A DNA stretch of 64,000 bases from Candidatus Jettenia caeni. Lineage in GTDB: Bacteria; Planctomycetota; Brocadiia; Brocadiales; Brocadiaceae. Below the pieces are notes generated by a model. It was not told the origin of the DNA and made no database searches. It saw only the letters and a program-made list of their open reading frames with translations. The translations under genes and the position numbers were made by a program. Below, piece after piece: positions 37,898 to 47,111 of this stretch (its first letter is position 1; each line of letters opens with the position of its first letter). The stretch spans positions 744,401 through 808,400 of the forward strand of contig BAFH01000003.1 in the NCBI GenBank assembly GCA_000296795.1, in the 5' to 3' direction.

Positions 37898-38217
37898 CAT
37901 ATATCCTGCGTTTTCTCCCTGAAGTTGAGGAGGATGTCTTTGGTGGATATATATGGTATGAGACTAAGTCGGTTGGACTTGGCGAGGAATTCCTTCGGAT
38001 CTTTTATGCCTGCGTTAATGAAATTTCACATGATCCTTTACTTTGTCCAAAGGTTTATAGCGAATTTCGCCGCCGTCTGCTGAGAAGATTTCCATACGCT
38101 ATTTACTTTAAAATAGAAAACAACCAGATTATTGTATTTGGTCTCTTCCATTGTGCACGTGATCCTCATACCGTCAGAACGCAACTACGAAATCGCGATG
38201 AAACAAAAAGCCTTTGA
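37894..38217 (+). CDS. RelE/ParE-type toxin
   Basis: A 107-residue protein. R-F-L-P-E-V-E-E-D-V-F-G-G-Y-I-W-Y-E lies at the N-terminus, followed by the helical pair G-L-G-E-E-F-L-R-I-F. The conserved core is R-R-R-L-L-R-R-F-P-Y-A-I-Y-F-K-I-E-N-N-Q-I-I-V-F-G-L-F-H-C-A-R-D-P. This is typical of ParE toxins of the gyrase-poisoning or mRNA-cleaving RelE superfamily; which of the two cannot be read from sequence. It overlaps the antitoxin by 4 bp. Length is normal. Confidence 0.9.
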   Translation: MTYILRFLPEVEEDVFGGYIWYETKSVGLGEEFLRIFYACVNEISHDPLLCPKVYSEFRRRLLRRFPYAIYFKIENNQIIVFGLFHCARDPHTVRTQLRNRDETKSL

Positions 38218-38533
38218 TATGTGGTCCCGGTCTTAAGTCACATTGACAAGAATTGTTGAACGTGCAGGGTCATAAGTGTTTGAGGACCTTCATATTTTAT
38301 AGTGATCAACGACTGAAACCGAACGGTAAGAGAAATCATGATTATGGTATAAGGTATTTTTTCTTTCTCAATCCCAAAGGGATGTCATGATTATAGGAAA
38401 ACAGAAAAAAGATTTTCAACCCTGAAGGGGTGATATGAGAAACTTGCGTATTGGTGTCATCCCTTCGGGGTTTTTTATTCGTGGTTGTTCATTGTCCTAA
38501 TGTTAAGCATATTGAATACTTTCCGTATTGTGA
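38218..38533. other. Intergenic region with element A half and element C hairpin
   Basis: No gene was seen. A half copy of element A (GACTGAAACCGAACG) lies at about 38300-38330. At 38376-38475 is element C: an ACCCTGAAGGGGTGATATG arm and a GTCATCCCTTCGGGGT arm, similar to 54885-54945. Confidence 0.6.
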
Positions 38534-38655
38534 TTGTTGAGTTTACTCCTCATACTGTGTATGATGGCGAACCACAAGGCTAATCGAGCTCTCAAGGAAG
38601 TGCAAGCGTTTATCAATAAACTTCGGAATGCCGAGGCCATCTCCGGTCATCCTCC

Positions 38656-38820
38656 TTACGACCTCTTCTTCTCCCACGCGAATGAAGGTACAGTATTCTT
38701 CAGTGGGGAGAAATCCAGCAGTGCAGTACCTGTCTCCATGCTTTGCTTGGAGCGGTTCCGAATGCTGAACAGGCAGGCTACCGTGCCGTAAAGAAGGTAT
38801 TCCAGTTTTACACACGACAT
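38656..38820 (-). CDS. Hypothetical chimeric ORF under a duplicated start region
   Basis: A 54-residue frame. Its ATG, GGGAG ribosome site and upstream region are the duplicated start region of the SSO6904-like gene (M-S-C-V-K versus M-S-R-V-K). After codon 5 the sequence is unrelated: L-E-Y-L-L-Y-G-T-V-A-C-L ... W-E-K-K-R-S. The local DNA is GC-richer than its surroundings. A plus-strand frame (38534-38791) covers the same DNA, and neither gives a recognisable family. It may be a mere fusion relic. Confidence 0.3.
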   Translation of the reverse strand: MSCVKLEYLLYGTVACLFSIRNRSKQSMETGTALLDFSPLKNTVPSFAWEKKRS

Positions 38821-38915
38821 AACCTCTCCCTACAAGAACTCAATCTTACCTCTTATGCCAGATTGCTTGAAAACTGAGTGAATTGCTCTATCTTGAATAG
38901 ATTAATTAAAAGAGG
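38807..38915. repeat. Promoter/start region duplicated from 37388-37495 (copy 2)
   Basis: About 90% identical over about 105 bp to the start and upstream region of the SSO6904-like gene, same orientation. The identity ends within the first codons of that gene, so only the regulatory part was copied. Confidence 0.8.
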
Positions 38916-39141
38916 TTTAAATAGAAAGATTAAAGATCATAATTCATGGCCCTCAATGTCAATGGGCAAGTACGCCATTAATCTGGACATCCCTGGTATC
39001 AAAAGACCTTTCAGCTAATGAGTATCACATGGTTGCATATATATGATAAAGTATGGTATGTTATCTCTATTAAGGTGTGTTTTTAAGTTTTTTGTGGTTT
39101 ATGTTTCGTTTGTTTAAAATAGTATTGAGTAAGAGAATATT

Positions 39142-39906
39142 ATGGCCGATAAAAGCAATATAGAATGGACTGACGCAACTTGGAATCCTGTTATTGGATG
39201 TACTAAAGTAAGCAGGGGATGTGAGCATTGCTATGCAAAACGGTTCTCAGAGCGCTTCCGTGGAGTAAAGGATCATCCTTATCAGCAAGGGTTTGATTTA
39301 AAGCTATGGCCGAGTCGTTTAAATTTACCGTTTGAGTGGAAACGCTCTCGCTATATTTTTGTTAATTCCATGAGCGACCTCTTTCATGAGAGCATTCCCC
39401 GTGATTTTATCTCACAAATTTTTGACACTATGGAGAAAGCGCGATGGCATACTTATCATATCTTAACGAAGCGTAGCTCTAGAATGAGAGATTTTATAAA
39501 TGATCGATATAGAAACTCGTCTGTACCTTCACATATCTGGCTCGGAGTATCTGTTGAAGAACGTTCTGTTTTATCACGAGTTGGACATTTACAACAGACT
39601 AATTCAAACGTTCGATTTCTTTCCTTAGAACCATTGTTAGAGCCTCTCGACAAACTCGATCTTAAAGGAATACACTGGATTATTGTAGGTGGAGAAAGCG
39701 GTCCAAGGTTTCGTCCCCTTAAGACGGAATGGGTTCGAGAGATTCGAGACCAATGTAATGAAAAAGGTGTCGCTTTCTTTTTCAAACAATGGGGTGGGAT
39801 TCGACCGAAGTCTGGTGGAAATCTACTTGATGGTCGTATTTGGAATCAATATCCTAATCTGACCGAAGTTATTATATCTCGGTTTAATATCGGTTATCTT
39901 AAATAA
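39142..39906 (+). CDS. DUF5131 (phage Gp37/Gp68-like) three-Cys-motif protein
   Basis: A 254-residue protein. S-N-I-E-W-T-D-A-T-W-N-P-V-I-G-C lies at the start, and the cluster motif C-T-K-V-S-R-G-C-E-H-C-Y-A supplies three cysteines (C-x6-C-x2-C). V-N-S-M-S-D-L-F-H-E and G-G-E-S-G-P-R-F-R-P complete the family hallmarks. The fold is thought to be radical-SAM-like and the function is unknown. The family is usually next to a TcmP partner gene, and a truncated one follows immediately. No good ribosome site is visible. It is found in phages and islands, consistent with the adjacent restriction system. Confidence 0.9.
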   Translation: MADKSNIEWTDATWNPVIGCTKVSRGCEHCYAKRFSERFRGVKDHPYQQGFDLKLWPSRLNLPFEWKRSRYIFVNSMSDLFHESIPRDFISQIFDTMEKARWHTYHILTKRSSRMRDFINDRYRNSSVPSHIWLGVSVEERSVLSRVGHLQQTNSNVRFLSLEPLLEPLDKLDLKGIHWIIVGGESGPRFRPLKTEWVREIRDQCNEKGVAFFFKQWGGIRPKSGGNLLDGRIWNQYPNLTEVIISRFNIGYLK

Positions 39907-40676
39907 CTGGATGTTTTCACGAGAAACTATCCGTTGTATTAGATAATTTGGATAAAAAGCAGGTACAGATAGCTCCTACTTTTGCTTTTATAGACCCGTT
40001 TGGCTTTTCAGGTGTGCCTTTTGCGCTAATTAAAAGATTGCTGAGCAAGCCACGTTGCGAAGTATTAATAACATTCATGGTAGATTCGATTAACCGATGG
40101 ATAGATCATCCCGATCAACAGATAACAGATCATATTTCAGAATTGTTTGGGACATCCGATTGTTTTGATATTATTAAGCAATCTCCCGATCGCATTGCCG
40201 CTTTGTGTAATCTCTACCAAGAGCAACTCAGAAGGGAGGTAAAATACGTCAGGTATTTTGAAATGCTGGACTACGATAATCGAGCCATTTACTATTTATT
40301 TTTCGCAAGTAATCATCGCCTTGGCTATGTAAAAATGAAAGAGACAATGTGGGAAGTTGATTTAAAAGGTGAATTCCGATTTTCGGACGCGACTAATCCT
40401 TATCAAACAGTTTTTTTCGAGCTAGATCCCACTGATACTTTATGGCCTATTCTTCGAGGACATTTTACTGGGCAAGAGGTTTTAACTGATTCTATACTTA
40501 AATTCGTTGAAGAAGACACTGCATTCCTGGAAACACACATGAAAGCTACCTTAAAGAGGCACCTGGACGAAAATTTGCCCTCTGTGGAACGCATTACGGT
40601 ACGACCAGAAAAGCAAAACGGTAAGAAGTGGATAAAGGGAACTTTTCCCTCAGGTGTATTTATAAAATTTCCGTAG
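39903..40676 (+). pseudogene. Truncated three-Cys-motif partner gene (tcmP), 5' part missing
   Basis: The frame is open from 39903, after a TAA at 39900-39902. It reads H-E-K-L-S-V-V-L-D-N-L-D-K-K-Q-V-Q-I-A-P-T-F-A-F-I-D-P-F-G-F-S-G-V-P and on to a normal C-terminus. The match to TcmP proteins starts in mid-protein. Their N-terminal part of roughly 100 or more residues, with the methyltransferase-like glycine motif, is missing, and no ATG is available (only a TTG at 39948). The remnant overlaps the DUF5131 stop. It is possibly still translated by coupling, but it cannot be a complete enzyme. Confidence 0.75.
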
Positions 40677-40715
40677 ATGGCTATGAAGCTTCTTGTTTTC
40701 TATTTATAAATCCAG

Positions 40716-41909
40716 TCATAGCTTACCTCGAAATGCCTTGTCAAGGATTGAGGGCAGCAGGGCATCAAGCTCGGCTTCTATTTCAGCCTGAAGGTATTTG
40801 AGGTGGTCTGCCTTTGCTTGAATGCTATCTAAGTAGGCAACGATTTTGCGCTGTTCGGAAATAGGCGGAAGGATTAAATTGACTCGCAGAAGATTTCTTT
40901 CGTTTATTGCTGGGTAATGCCCTCCCTTCATACTCTCAGTACATTGATCAACAAAATAATTAGAAAACATTTGGTATAGTAAGAATTTAGGCTCGATATC
41001 AGTATGGCAAGAAAATACTGCAAAACCTGTTGAACATATTTGATTGTCAAGTTCGGAAGGAATAATTGTAAAGCTTTTCAGATTTGGACGTACGGTTGAC
41101 ATAACAATATCGTCTTGCCGTATAACTCTCCGTGCTCTGGATGGAGCATCGCGTCCTAATAGTATCTGTGTATTTAATATACGCCCTGTGCCTCCTTCCA
41201 CATTAGAAATATCGAGATATTGAAATTCGTCATTAGGATTCGTATTCGCCGGGTTACGTGTTTCTCGGTTCAATTCAATCGGGCTTTCTCTAATAGGTAA
41301 GACAGTCCATTTTTTCTGTTCATTATTGAAGAATTTAGTCATTTCTGCACACAATAGTGCTTCGGTTTCTTTCATTACTTGCTGCCGCAGCCTGCATGCC
41401 TCCTCGATCTTAGCAGCCAGTTCCTCAATCTTCACCACAATGCGGCGCTGCTCTGGAAGAGGGGGAAGAGGGATTTGCATAGCAAGGAGTTTCTCTTCCT
41501 TTAGCCGGTTTCGACTTGTAGGTGTTCCACCAGTGCTCAACCCAAGGGCTTCTTCCCAAACTACAGCACGACTGAAATAATGCCATAAATACTGAGCATC
41601 AATCCGTTCTGGATTTACTTTAAAGCAAGGAAACTCGTTTGATACGTAGCAACTATGGTTTTCATCTGTTGCAACGGCAAAAGAACCTTTCCAGGCGAAA
41701 AGGCGGTTATATACAAAATCGCCCTTTTCAACACGATAGACCTTATTAGCCTGAATCTCTGATCCTGATTTGATATCTTTTACGTACAGCCCCTTAGCAT
41801 ACCAGTGTGCTCCAAGAATGCGGTACTCCTTCTCAGTGTCAACAGATTCTGGCCTACTGACAGGTATTAGTAATTCTCTTAAAGGTACTCTAGGGAAGTT
41901 TTTAGTCAT
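40716..41909 (-). CDS. hsdS: Type I restriction-modification specificity subunit HsdS
   Basis: A 397-residue subunit that selects the DNA target of the HsdRMS complex. Two target-recognition domains (about 5-150 and 205-335) are each followed by a conserved helical spacer with the motif P-L-P-P-L-P-E-Q-R-R-I-V and P-P-I-S-E-Q-R-K-I-V. This is the usual two-half layout with a bipartite recognition site. It overlaps the preceding DUF1016-type gene by 4 bp (ATGA) and ends the operon. The recognition sequence cannot be read from the protein. Confidence 0.92.
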   Translation of the reverse strand: MTKNFPRVPLRELLIPVSRPESVDTEKEYRILGAHWYAKGLYVKDIKSGSEIQANKVYRVEKGDFVYNRLFAWKGSFAVATDENHSCYVSNEFPCFKVNPERIDAQYLWHYFSRAVVWEEALGLSTGGTPTSRNRLKEEKLLAMQIPLPPLPEQRRIVVKIEELAAKIEEACRLRQQVMKETEALLCAEMTKFFNNEQKKWTVLPIRESPIELNRETRNPANTNPNDEFQYLDISNVEGGTGRILNTQILLGRDAPSRARRVIRQDDIVMSTVRPNLKSFTIIPSELDNQICSTGFAVFSCHTDIEPKFLLYQMFSNYFVDQCTESMKGGHYPAINERNLLRVNLILPPISEQRKIVAYLDSIQAKADHLKYLQAEIEAELDALLPSILDKAFRGKL

Positions 41910-42601
41910 TGCATCCGCTCTCTTGCGGGTTCAATTTTGTAAATTGAATCCTTAGAGTTTGCACATCCAAAGTAGCTTATAGTATTCTTAAATTCAAAGT
42001 GCTCTGGAAATATCGAAATAAAGGGTTCAGGTTGCAAACCTGAACCCGTAAGGTGTTGGAGTCTCGTTGCAAGTTCAGCCAGATATGATTTTGCAGACAC
42101 TATCTGCGATTTTTCTGACAATGTCTGAAGATATGGTTTTCCAGCGAACTCATATTTTGATTCGCCAGACACCGTCTGGCTAATCTGGTTATGGCTCATA
42201 CTCATGGATACTCCAGACGATGTCTGGAATATTTGAGATGGGTTATTGCTATTCAATTGTCCAGACGGTGTCTGGACAATTGTAGAGTAAGCCAGATAGA
42301 AGGAACGCATTTGAAAAAGATTACTACGCCCGAATCCACGTCCGAACTTTTTAGTCAAGTCTATGGCTAGATGATCGATAAGTTTCTTTCCGTAATCGGC
42401 TTTGCCGATCCCACCTTGTTCATACTCCACAATCCTTCTCCCAATTTCCCAATATGTGGCTGTCATAATGGTATTGATAGTACGTACTGAGGTTCTGCGT
42501 GCTGATTCGAGCAGGTCAACGACCTCGGATAGGATGGCATCATAGCTTTTTGTGGTGGTGCGGTTATTGATTGGAACGGTTTTCTTTGAATTCTTTTTCA
42601 T
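41906..42601 (-). CDS. DUF1016 N-terminal domain protein with repeat-filled middle, nuclease domain absent
   Basis: A 231-residue protein. Residues 15-110 match the DUF1016/YhcG N-terminal domain (T-Y-W-E-I-G-R-R-I-V-E-Y-E-Q-G-G, F-G-R-G-F-G-R-S-N-L-F-Q-M-R). Next come degenerate 16-residue repeats with the core Q-T-x-S-G (starting at V-Q-T-P-S-G, F-Q-T-S-S-G, S-Q-T-V-S-G and L-Q-T-L-S-E). The last 35 residues are unrelated to the PDDEXK nuclease half expected in full YhcG proteins. The gene overlaps hsdM by 4 bp at its start and hsdS by 4 bp at its end, so it is translated as part of the restriction operon. It may be an accessory or regulatory protein. Confidence 0.75.
   Translation of the reverse strand: MKKNSKKTVPINNRTTTKSYDAILSEVVDLLESARRTSVRTINTIMTATYWEIGRRIVEYEQGGIGKADYGKKLIDHLAIDLTKKFGRGFGRSNLFQMRSFYLAYSTIVQTPSGQLNSNNPSQIFQTSSGVSMSMSHNQISQTVSGESKYEFAGKPYLQTLSEKSQIVSAKSYLAELATRLQHLTGSGLQPEPFISIFPEHFEFKNTISYFGCANSKDSIYKIEPARERMQ
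42093..42282. repeat. Iterated CCAGAC-NNN-GTCTGG palindromes, 48-bp period, inside the DUF1016 gene
   Basis: CCAGACACCGTCTGG, CCAGACGATGTCTGG and CCAGACGGTGTCTGG start at 42165, 42213 and 42261, exactly 48 bp apart. The last is extended to a 13-bp-arm palindrome with CAATTG at both ends (42254-42282). Weaker versions lie near 42114 and 42093. Each encodes the Q-T-x-S-G peptide core of the 16-residue repeat. Confidence 0.85.
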
Positions 42602-44148
42602 GGTTTTATGCCTTCTGCCAGAATCTGTTTGATCTCATTCATGATTTCTGCAATTCTGAGTTCTTTCCTAAGGATGGACTCAACTAATTGCTCTGGCGGC
42701 AGGTGTTCTAAATCCTGCTTACCGTTTGGGTTTTTGACGTCAAGGTTATAACCGTTTTCGATGATCTTCCCGGCAGAAACCTTCCACGCATGCTCATTTT
42801 CCCGTCTGTCCTTCCACCACTCAATAACCGGTTTAAATTCCTCAAACTGCATGGGCTGCGTTTTGGTATACTGCTTCCGGCCTTCAGGTAAGGGTATCTC
42901 GTAATACCAGATTTCTCTGGCAGCGCCATCCCGTTCAAAAAATAGCAGATTTGTAGGAATTCCTGTATAAGGCGCAAAGACGCCGTTGGGCAGGCGTACA
43001 ATGGTATGCAGATTAAACTCTTCCAGTAGTTCTTTTTTGATGCGGGCACACACGCCGTCCCCAAACAGGGTACCATTAGGAACGACGATGCCGCATCTAC
43101 CACCTTTTTTTCCACCTATTGGCCTTCTCAATTTTCTCATTATCAATTGAAGAAAAAGCAGCGCCGTCTCGGCGGTCTGTTTGTCCTCCGGAAAATTCGA
43201 AAGTATCCCTCGTTCCTCTTCTCCTCCAAATGGCGGATTGGTAAGTATGACATCCACTCTATCCTTATCCCCTATTTCCCTTAATGGGAAACGGAGTGAA
43301 TTCCCTGGATCTATTTGTGGATACTCAAGGCCGTGAAGGAGTAGATTCATCTGACATAGTAAATAGGGTAGTGGTTTTGCATCTGCGCCAAAAATTGACT
43401 CCTTCTGTAATTTCCGAACATTTTCTGTCCTTTTGCACTGTTTCCTGAGATGTTCAAATGTCTCAACCAGGAATCCTCCCGTACCACAGGCAGGATCGAG
43501 CACTACGTCGCCTAGCCTCGGATCTGTTACTTCAACCATGAAACGGATTACCGAACGAGGCGTGTAGAATTCTCCTGAATCTCCTGCGGTATCTCTCATC
43601 TCTTTTAGCATGGTCTCATAAAGATGAGATAAGGTATGGATTTCTTCAGAAGCGGTGAAATGGATGTTGTTGACTTTATTCATAACATCACGCAGGAGAT
43701 ATCCGTTAACCATACGGTTTATTGTCCCCTTAAATACCGTGGCAATTACATCGCGCCTGTCACCTCCGTTTGCACCGTGTAAATCCCTCAAGTAGGTAAA
43801 TAGACCCGGTCCGATTGTTCCATCAGGCCTGCTTGTTTCCTCGTTGTTTATAAATGCGATGAGTTCATCTCCGGTAATTCCATCCTCTTTTGCAGCCCAA
43901 TCCCTCCATCGATAGGGAGGTTCGATTGCCGGCTTAAACTTTTTTCCTTCAAGTGTTGCCTCGGTTTCCCTCATCTTCTCCATATCATCGAGGAATTTTA
44001 AGAACAGTATCCAGGTGAGCATTGGGAGGCGGTCCAGGTCGCCATTTAAACCCTTATCCTTGCGCATAATATCACGCGCAGATTTGATTAAACTGCCAAG
44101 CTGCTGCGCTGTAGTTTTTGGCGTTTCGGTTTTTGACTTTCGTGCCAT
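42598..44148 (-). CDS. hsdM: Type I restriction-modification DNA methyltransferase HsdM
   Basis: A 516-residue N6-adenine methyltransferase. The N-terminal helical HsdM domain (about 10-150) is followed by the SAM-binding motif D-P-A-C-G-T-G-G-F-L near 220 and the catalytic N-P-P-F-G-G near 308. The C-terminal region contacts HsdS. It forms the M2S modification complex, and with HsdR the restriction complex. Its stop overlaps the DUF1016-type gene by 4 bp. It starts 318 bp after hsdR, a gap filled with repeat-like DNA, so it may have its own promoter. Confidence 0.94.
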   Translation of the reverse strand: MARKSKTETPKTTAQQLGSLIKSARDIMRKDKGLNGDLDRLPMLTWILFLKFLDDMEKMRETEATLEGKKFKPAIEPPYRWRDWAAKEDGITGDELIAFINNEETSRPDGTIGPGLFTYLRDLHGANGGDRRDVIATVFKGTINRMVNGYLLRDVMNKVNNIHFTASEEIHTLSHLYETMLKEMRDTAGDSGEFYTPRSVIRFMVEVTDPRLGDVVLDPACGTGGFLVETFEHLRKQCKRTENVRKLQKESIFGADAKPLPYLLCQMNLLLHGLEYPQIDPGNSLRFPLREIGDKDRVDVILTNPPFGGEEERGILSNFPEDKQTAETALLFLQLIMRKLRRPIGGKKGGRCGIVVPNGTLFGDGVCARIKKELLEEFNLHTIVRLPNGVFAPYTGIPTNLLFFERDGAAREIWYYEIPLPEGRKQYTKTQPMQFEEFKPVIEWWKDRRENEHAWKVSAGKIIENGYNLDVKNPNGKQDLEHLPPEQLVESILRKELRIAEIMNEIKQILAEGIKP

Positions 44149-44466
44149 AGGAATTTATTTTTCATTCAGTAAAAATTTACCACGGATAAACACGGAATAT
44201 TACAACGTGGCGAGGCCACAACCAAAAAGATTTTAACCACGAAGAACACGAAGTTCACGAAGAAAAACTTTGCTAAAGAAGCAAGATTTATAAATTTGTA
44301 ATACTTCAATAAAGACAACCCCGTAGGGGTGAAATATACGCAGCTAAAACACAAAATATGAGAATAAAGCGCCAGAGGAGTGATATGGTGCTGAGTATGG
44401 TAAAACGTATTTTTAATATTTTCAGCAAAAATTTTAATTAAATCTTGTAAATCCTGTGAATCCTGT
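44149..44466. other. Intergenic region between hsdR and hsdM
   Basis: No gene was seen. It contains an AACCACGAAGAACACGAAG-type direct-repeat stretch (about 44235-44262) and a half copy of element C (ACCCCGTAGGGGTGAAAT at about 44319). A minus-strand promoter for hsdM is expected near the right part. Confidence 0.5.
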
Positions 44467-46827
44467 CTAATTTGAGTATATGAGATTTTGCAATTCTTCA
44501 AGGCTATTTCTTAGCGCTGTTGGTCCACCAAACAGCCCGGAGATTTCCATAAGATTCCCATACCGTGATATAGGCGGTATTTTAAAGATATTCATATCCG
44601 TAAGCTGTTCAATTCCGTAATCTATGTACTTATCAAGGACTTCGTTTAAGATGTGTCTTGCTTCATCTCCAAATTTTTCAAAGAAATCCTTCTTCTCCTT
44701 GAGAACCCTTTCTGCGCGTTCTCTTCGAGTACGCAGTGGGGCATTGTATGCAACGTGGCATAAAAGGTCAAAAGGGTCTGCATTGTATTGTTTTGTGGCC
44801 TCGGCTAATTGTTCAAAGGTGATTCCTTTATCCTTCAGGATAGATAGTATTTGCTGGCGTTGATCAGCATTGCTCCACTTCGGATAAAAATCTGCAGCAG
44901 ATGTGTACATGCTCCTTAACTCTCGTGCCGTGTAATCGGTATATTTAATAACATCGAGTCTTTTGCCCTGAGAATCAAGCTCATAGACAATATCTGCCAC
45001 AATTTCAACGGAGCCTCCATGTACATAGTATTTCCTCGGCATTCCTTCTGAATCATCGGACATCGGTGGATCATGAACAGTAGATTCGGTTTCTTCTGTG
45101 GATCCATTTTCTGGTAATTCTTCGGTAGTCTCTGCAATGATATTGCCATTTTGATCGATTTCTTCCTCTGTAATCATAGCTGGCTCACCATCAAACTCCG
45201 GGTCTGCAAATAAACGTGTTGCACTGCCTGTATAATCGAGTATCGTAAAATAGAGTTTGCCATAGTCATCCCGAACACGCGTCCCACGGCCAATAATCTG
45301 TTTAAAATCTACCATAGAGTTAATAACCTTAAATAGTACGATATTTTTACAGGTTGGCGCATCAATTCCTGTTGTTAAAAGTTGTGAAGTGGTTAGTATG
45401 ACGGGTGTTTTGGTCTCGATCTCCATAAATTTATCAAGATAGCCCCTTCCTACACTGCCTTCTTCGGAAACTACCCTGCAAACATAGTCAGGATGCTGTT
45501 GTGCAATATCCAGATTACCATTATTAAGTGCCTTCCGCATATCTTCGGCATGTTCCTGATCGACACAGAATACAATAGTCTTTGCAAATCTATCGGTTTT
45601 CATTAAGAAGCCGGTAAGATGTTTTGCCACTGCCTCGGTACGGGCTTTTAATGAAACAACTCGCTCAAATTCATTCGTTCCATAGATACCATCGGGAATT
45701 TCCCGACCGTATTTGTCCAACTCTCCTCTTGTTGGACGCCAGCCAGTTGCGTCAACATTTGGTACAATACGGTGAACGCGGTACGGTGCCAGGAAACCGT
45801 CTTCAATACCTTGTCTCAGACTGTAAATATAAACTGGATTTCCAAAATACCGATAGGTATCTCTGTTATCCTCTCTGAGGGGTGTTGCTGTCATACCTAT
45901 CTGATATGCTGGCTCAAAATATTCCAGTATTTCACGCCAATTGCTTTCATCTTTGGCGCTACCTCTGTGACATTCATCAACAAGAATGAGATCAAAAAAG
46001 CTTCTCGGATATTGTTTATAAAGACCCGGTCTTCGTTCATCTTTTGCAATTGCCTGATATGTTGAAAAATATATCTCCCTGCTTTTGACAGGTTCGCCTT
46101 GAATCCTCCATCTTGCATCACCAAAAGGAGCAAAGGTCTTATCTTTCGGATCATCAATGAGAACATTTCTATCTGCAAGGTAGAGTACCTTTGGGTGTCT
46201 GTGTTCCCCAGTTCTGTTCCACCGGGTATGCCACAGTTTCCAGATGATTTGAAATGCTATGTATGTCTTTCCTGTACCCGTTGCCAGAGTCAGCAGAATC
46301 CGGTTCTTGTTTTGGAGAACAGCCTTAATAGCACGGTTAATTGCAATTTCCTGATAGTACCGGAGGGTTTTGCCGGGCAGGGTATTGCATGGTGTAAGAA
46401 GCCTTTCAGTAACCTCAGGTAGTATACTCTCGGATTGGCTAAGCCTTACCCATAGTTCGTCTGGAGTCGGGAAGTCTTCTAGATCAGTATCTTTACCGGT
46501 AATAAAATCATGCTCAATAATCCCTTTGCCATTTGTGGAGTATGCGAATTTCAAACCAAGAATTTCTGCATATTCCTTTGCCTGCTGTAATCCATCGCCG
46601 GGTGTTTTATATACGGACTTTGCCTCGATAACAGCAAGGGTAAAACCCCTTCTGTATTTGAGTAAATAATCGGACCTTTTCTGTTTCTTTCGAAAGCATT
46701 TATCTCCAGTAATGACAATCCTGCCATCGGTAAAAGTTTTCTGTTCGCTGATTTGATCATCGTTCCAGCCAGCAGTATAGAGCTTTGGTAGGACATATTT
46801 TCTGCAGGTATCGGCTTCGGTCATCAT
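44467..46827 (-). CDS. hsdR: Type I restriction endonuclease subunit HsdR (EcoEI-like)
   Basis: A 786-residue ATP-dependent translocase/nuclease. The N-terminal nuclease core includes D-Y-L-L-K-Y and A-V-I-E-A-K-S near residues 53-70. The helicase motifs are Walker A T-L-A-T-G-T-G-K-T (about 181), DEAD-like V-D-E-C-H-R-G (about 276) and M-T-A-T-P-L near 305. Motifs V/VI include T-G-I-D-A-P and Q-I-I-G-R-G-T-R. The C-terminal part is the EcoEI-type R domain. An acidic low-complexity linker lies near 565-600. Length is normal, with no frameshift. No strong ribosome site was seen; Met1 or Met2 may start. Confidence 0.93.
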   Translation of the reverse strand: MMTEADTCRKYVLPKLYTAGWNDDQISEQKTFTDGRIVITGDKCFRKKQKRSDYLLKYRRGFTLAVIEAKSVYKTPGDGLQQAKEYAEILGLKFAYSTNGKGIIEHDFITGKDTDLEDFPTPDELWVRLSQSESILPEVTERLLTPCNTLPGKTLRYYQEIAINRAIKAVLQNKNRILLTLATGTGKTYIAFQIIWKLWHTRWNRTGEHRHPKVLYLADRNVLIDDPKDKTFAPFGDARWRIQGEPVKSREIYFSTYQAIAKDERRPGLYKQYPRSFFDLILVDECHRGSAKDESNWREILEYFEPAYQIGMTATPLREDNRDTYRYFGNPVYIYSLRQGIEDGFLAPYRVHRIVPNVDATGWRPTRGELDKYGREIPDGIYGTNEFERVVSLKARTEAVAKHLTGFLMKTDRFAKTIVFCVDQEHAEDMRKALNNGNLDIAQQHPDYVCRVVSEEGSVGRGYLDKFMEIETKTPVILTTSQLLTTGIDAPTCKNIVLFKVINSMVDFKQIIGRGTRVRDDYGKLYFTILDYTGSATRLFADPEFDGEPAMITEEEIDQNGNIIAETTEELPENGSTEETESTVHDPPMSDDSEGMPRKYYVHGGSVEIVADIVYELDSQGKRLDVIKYTDYTARELRSMYTSAADFYPKWSNADQRQQILSILKDKGITFEQLAEATKQYNADPFDLLCHVAYNAPLRTRRERAERVLKEKKDFFEKFGDEARHILNEVLDKYIDYGIEQLTDMNIFKIPPISRYGNLMEISGLFGGPTALRNSLEELQNLIYSN

Positions 46828-47111
46828 ATGTGCTTCTGATTGTAAGATTTTATTACTTTTAAAGGTAACAGATATGGAATTATTGCTGAGTTAAAGTAGC
46901 AGACTCGTTATCTGACGTCAAGAATTTTATAAAATTTAAAATGGAAATATACGGCGTATTACATTTACTCGACAAAGGGGGAGAAATAAGGTAGGCTATG
47001 ACATAAAGAGGTTGTGTTGAATAGTAACATTGATTCATAAAACCGTAGGGAGGGGATTAAAACTTACGAAAAATAACATTTATTGCCACCTGACGATTCA
47101 AGGGTATTGGA

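Noticed and set aside
38534-38791. Plus-strand open frame of 85 codons in GC-richer DNA
   Set aside because: No ribosome site or recognisable domain; the opposite strand has a better start, borrowed from a duplication, and even that is doubtful.
42093-42282. Evenly spaced repeats that could be mistaken for a CRISPR array
   Set aside because: The repeat unit is only a 15-bp palindrome inside an open reading frame, spacing is a multiple of three, and the repeats encode a peptide motif. No cas genes are nearby.
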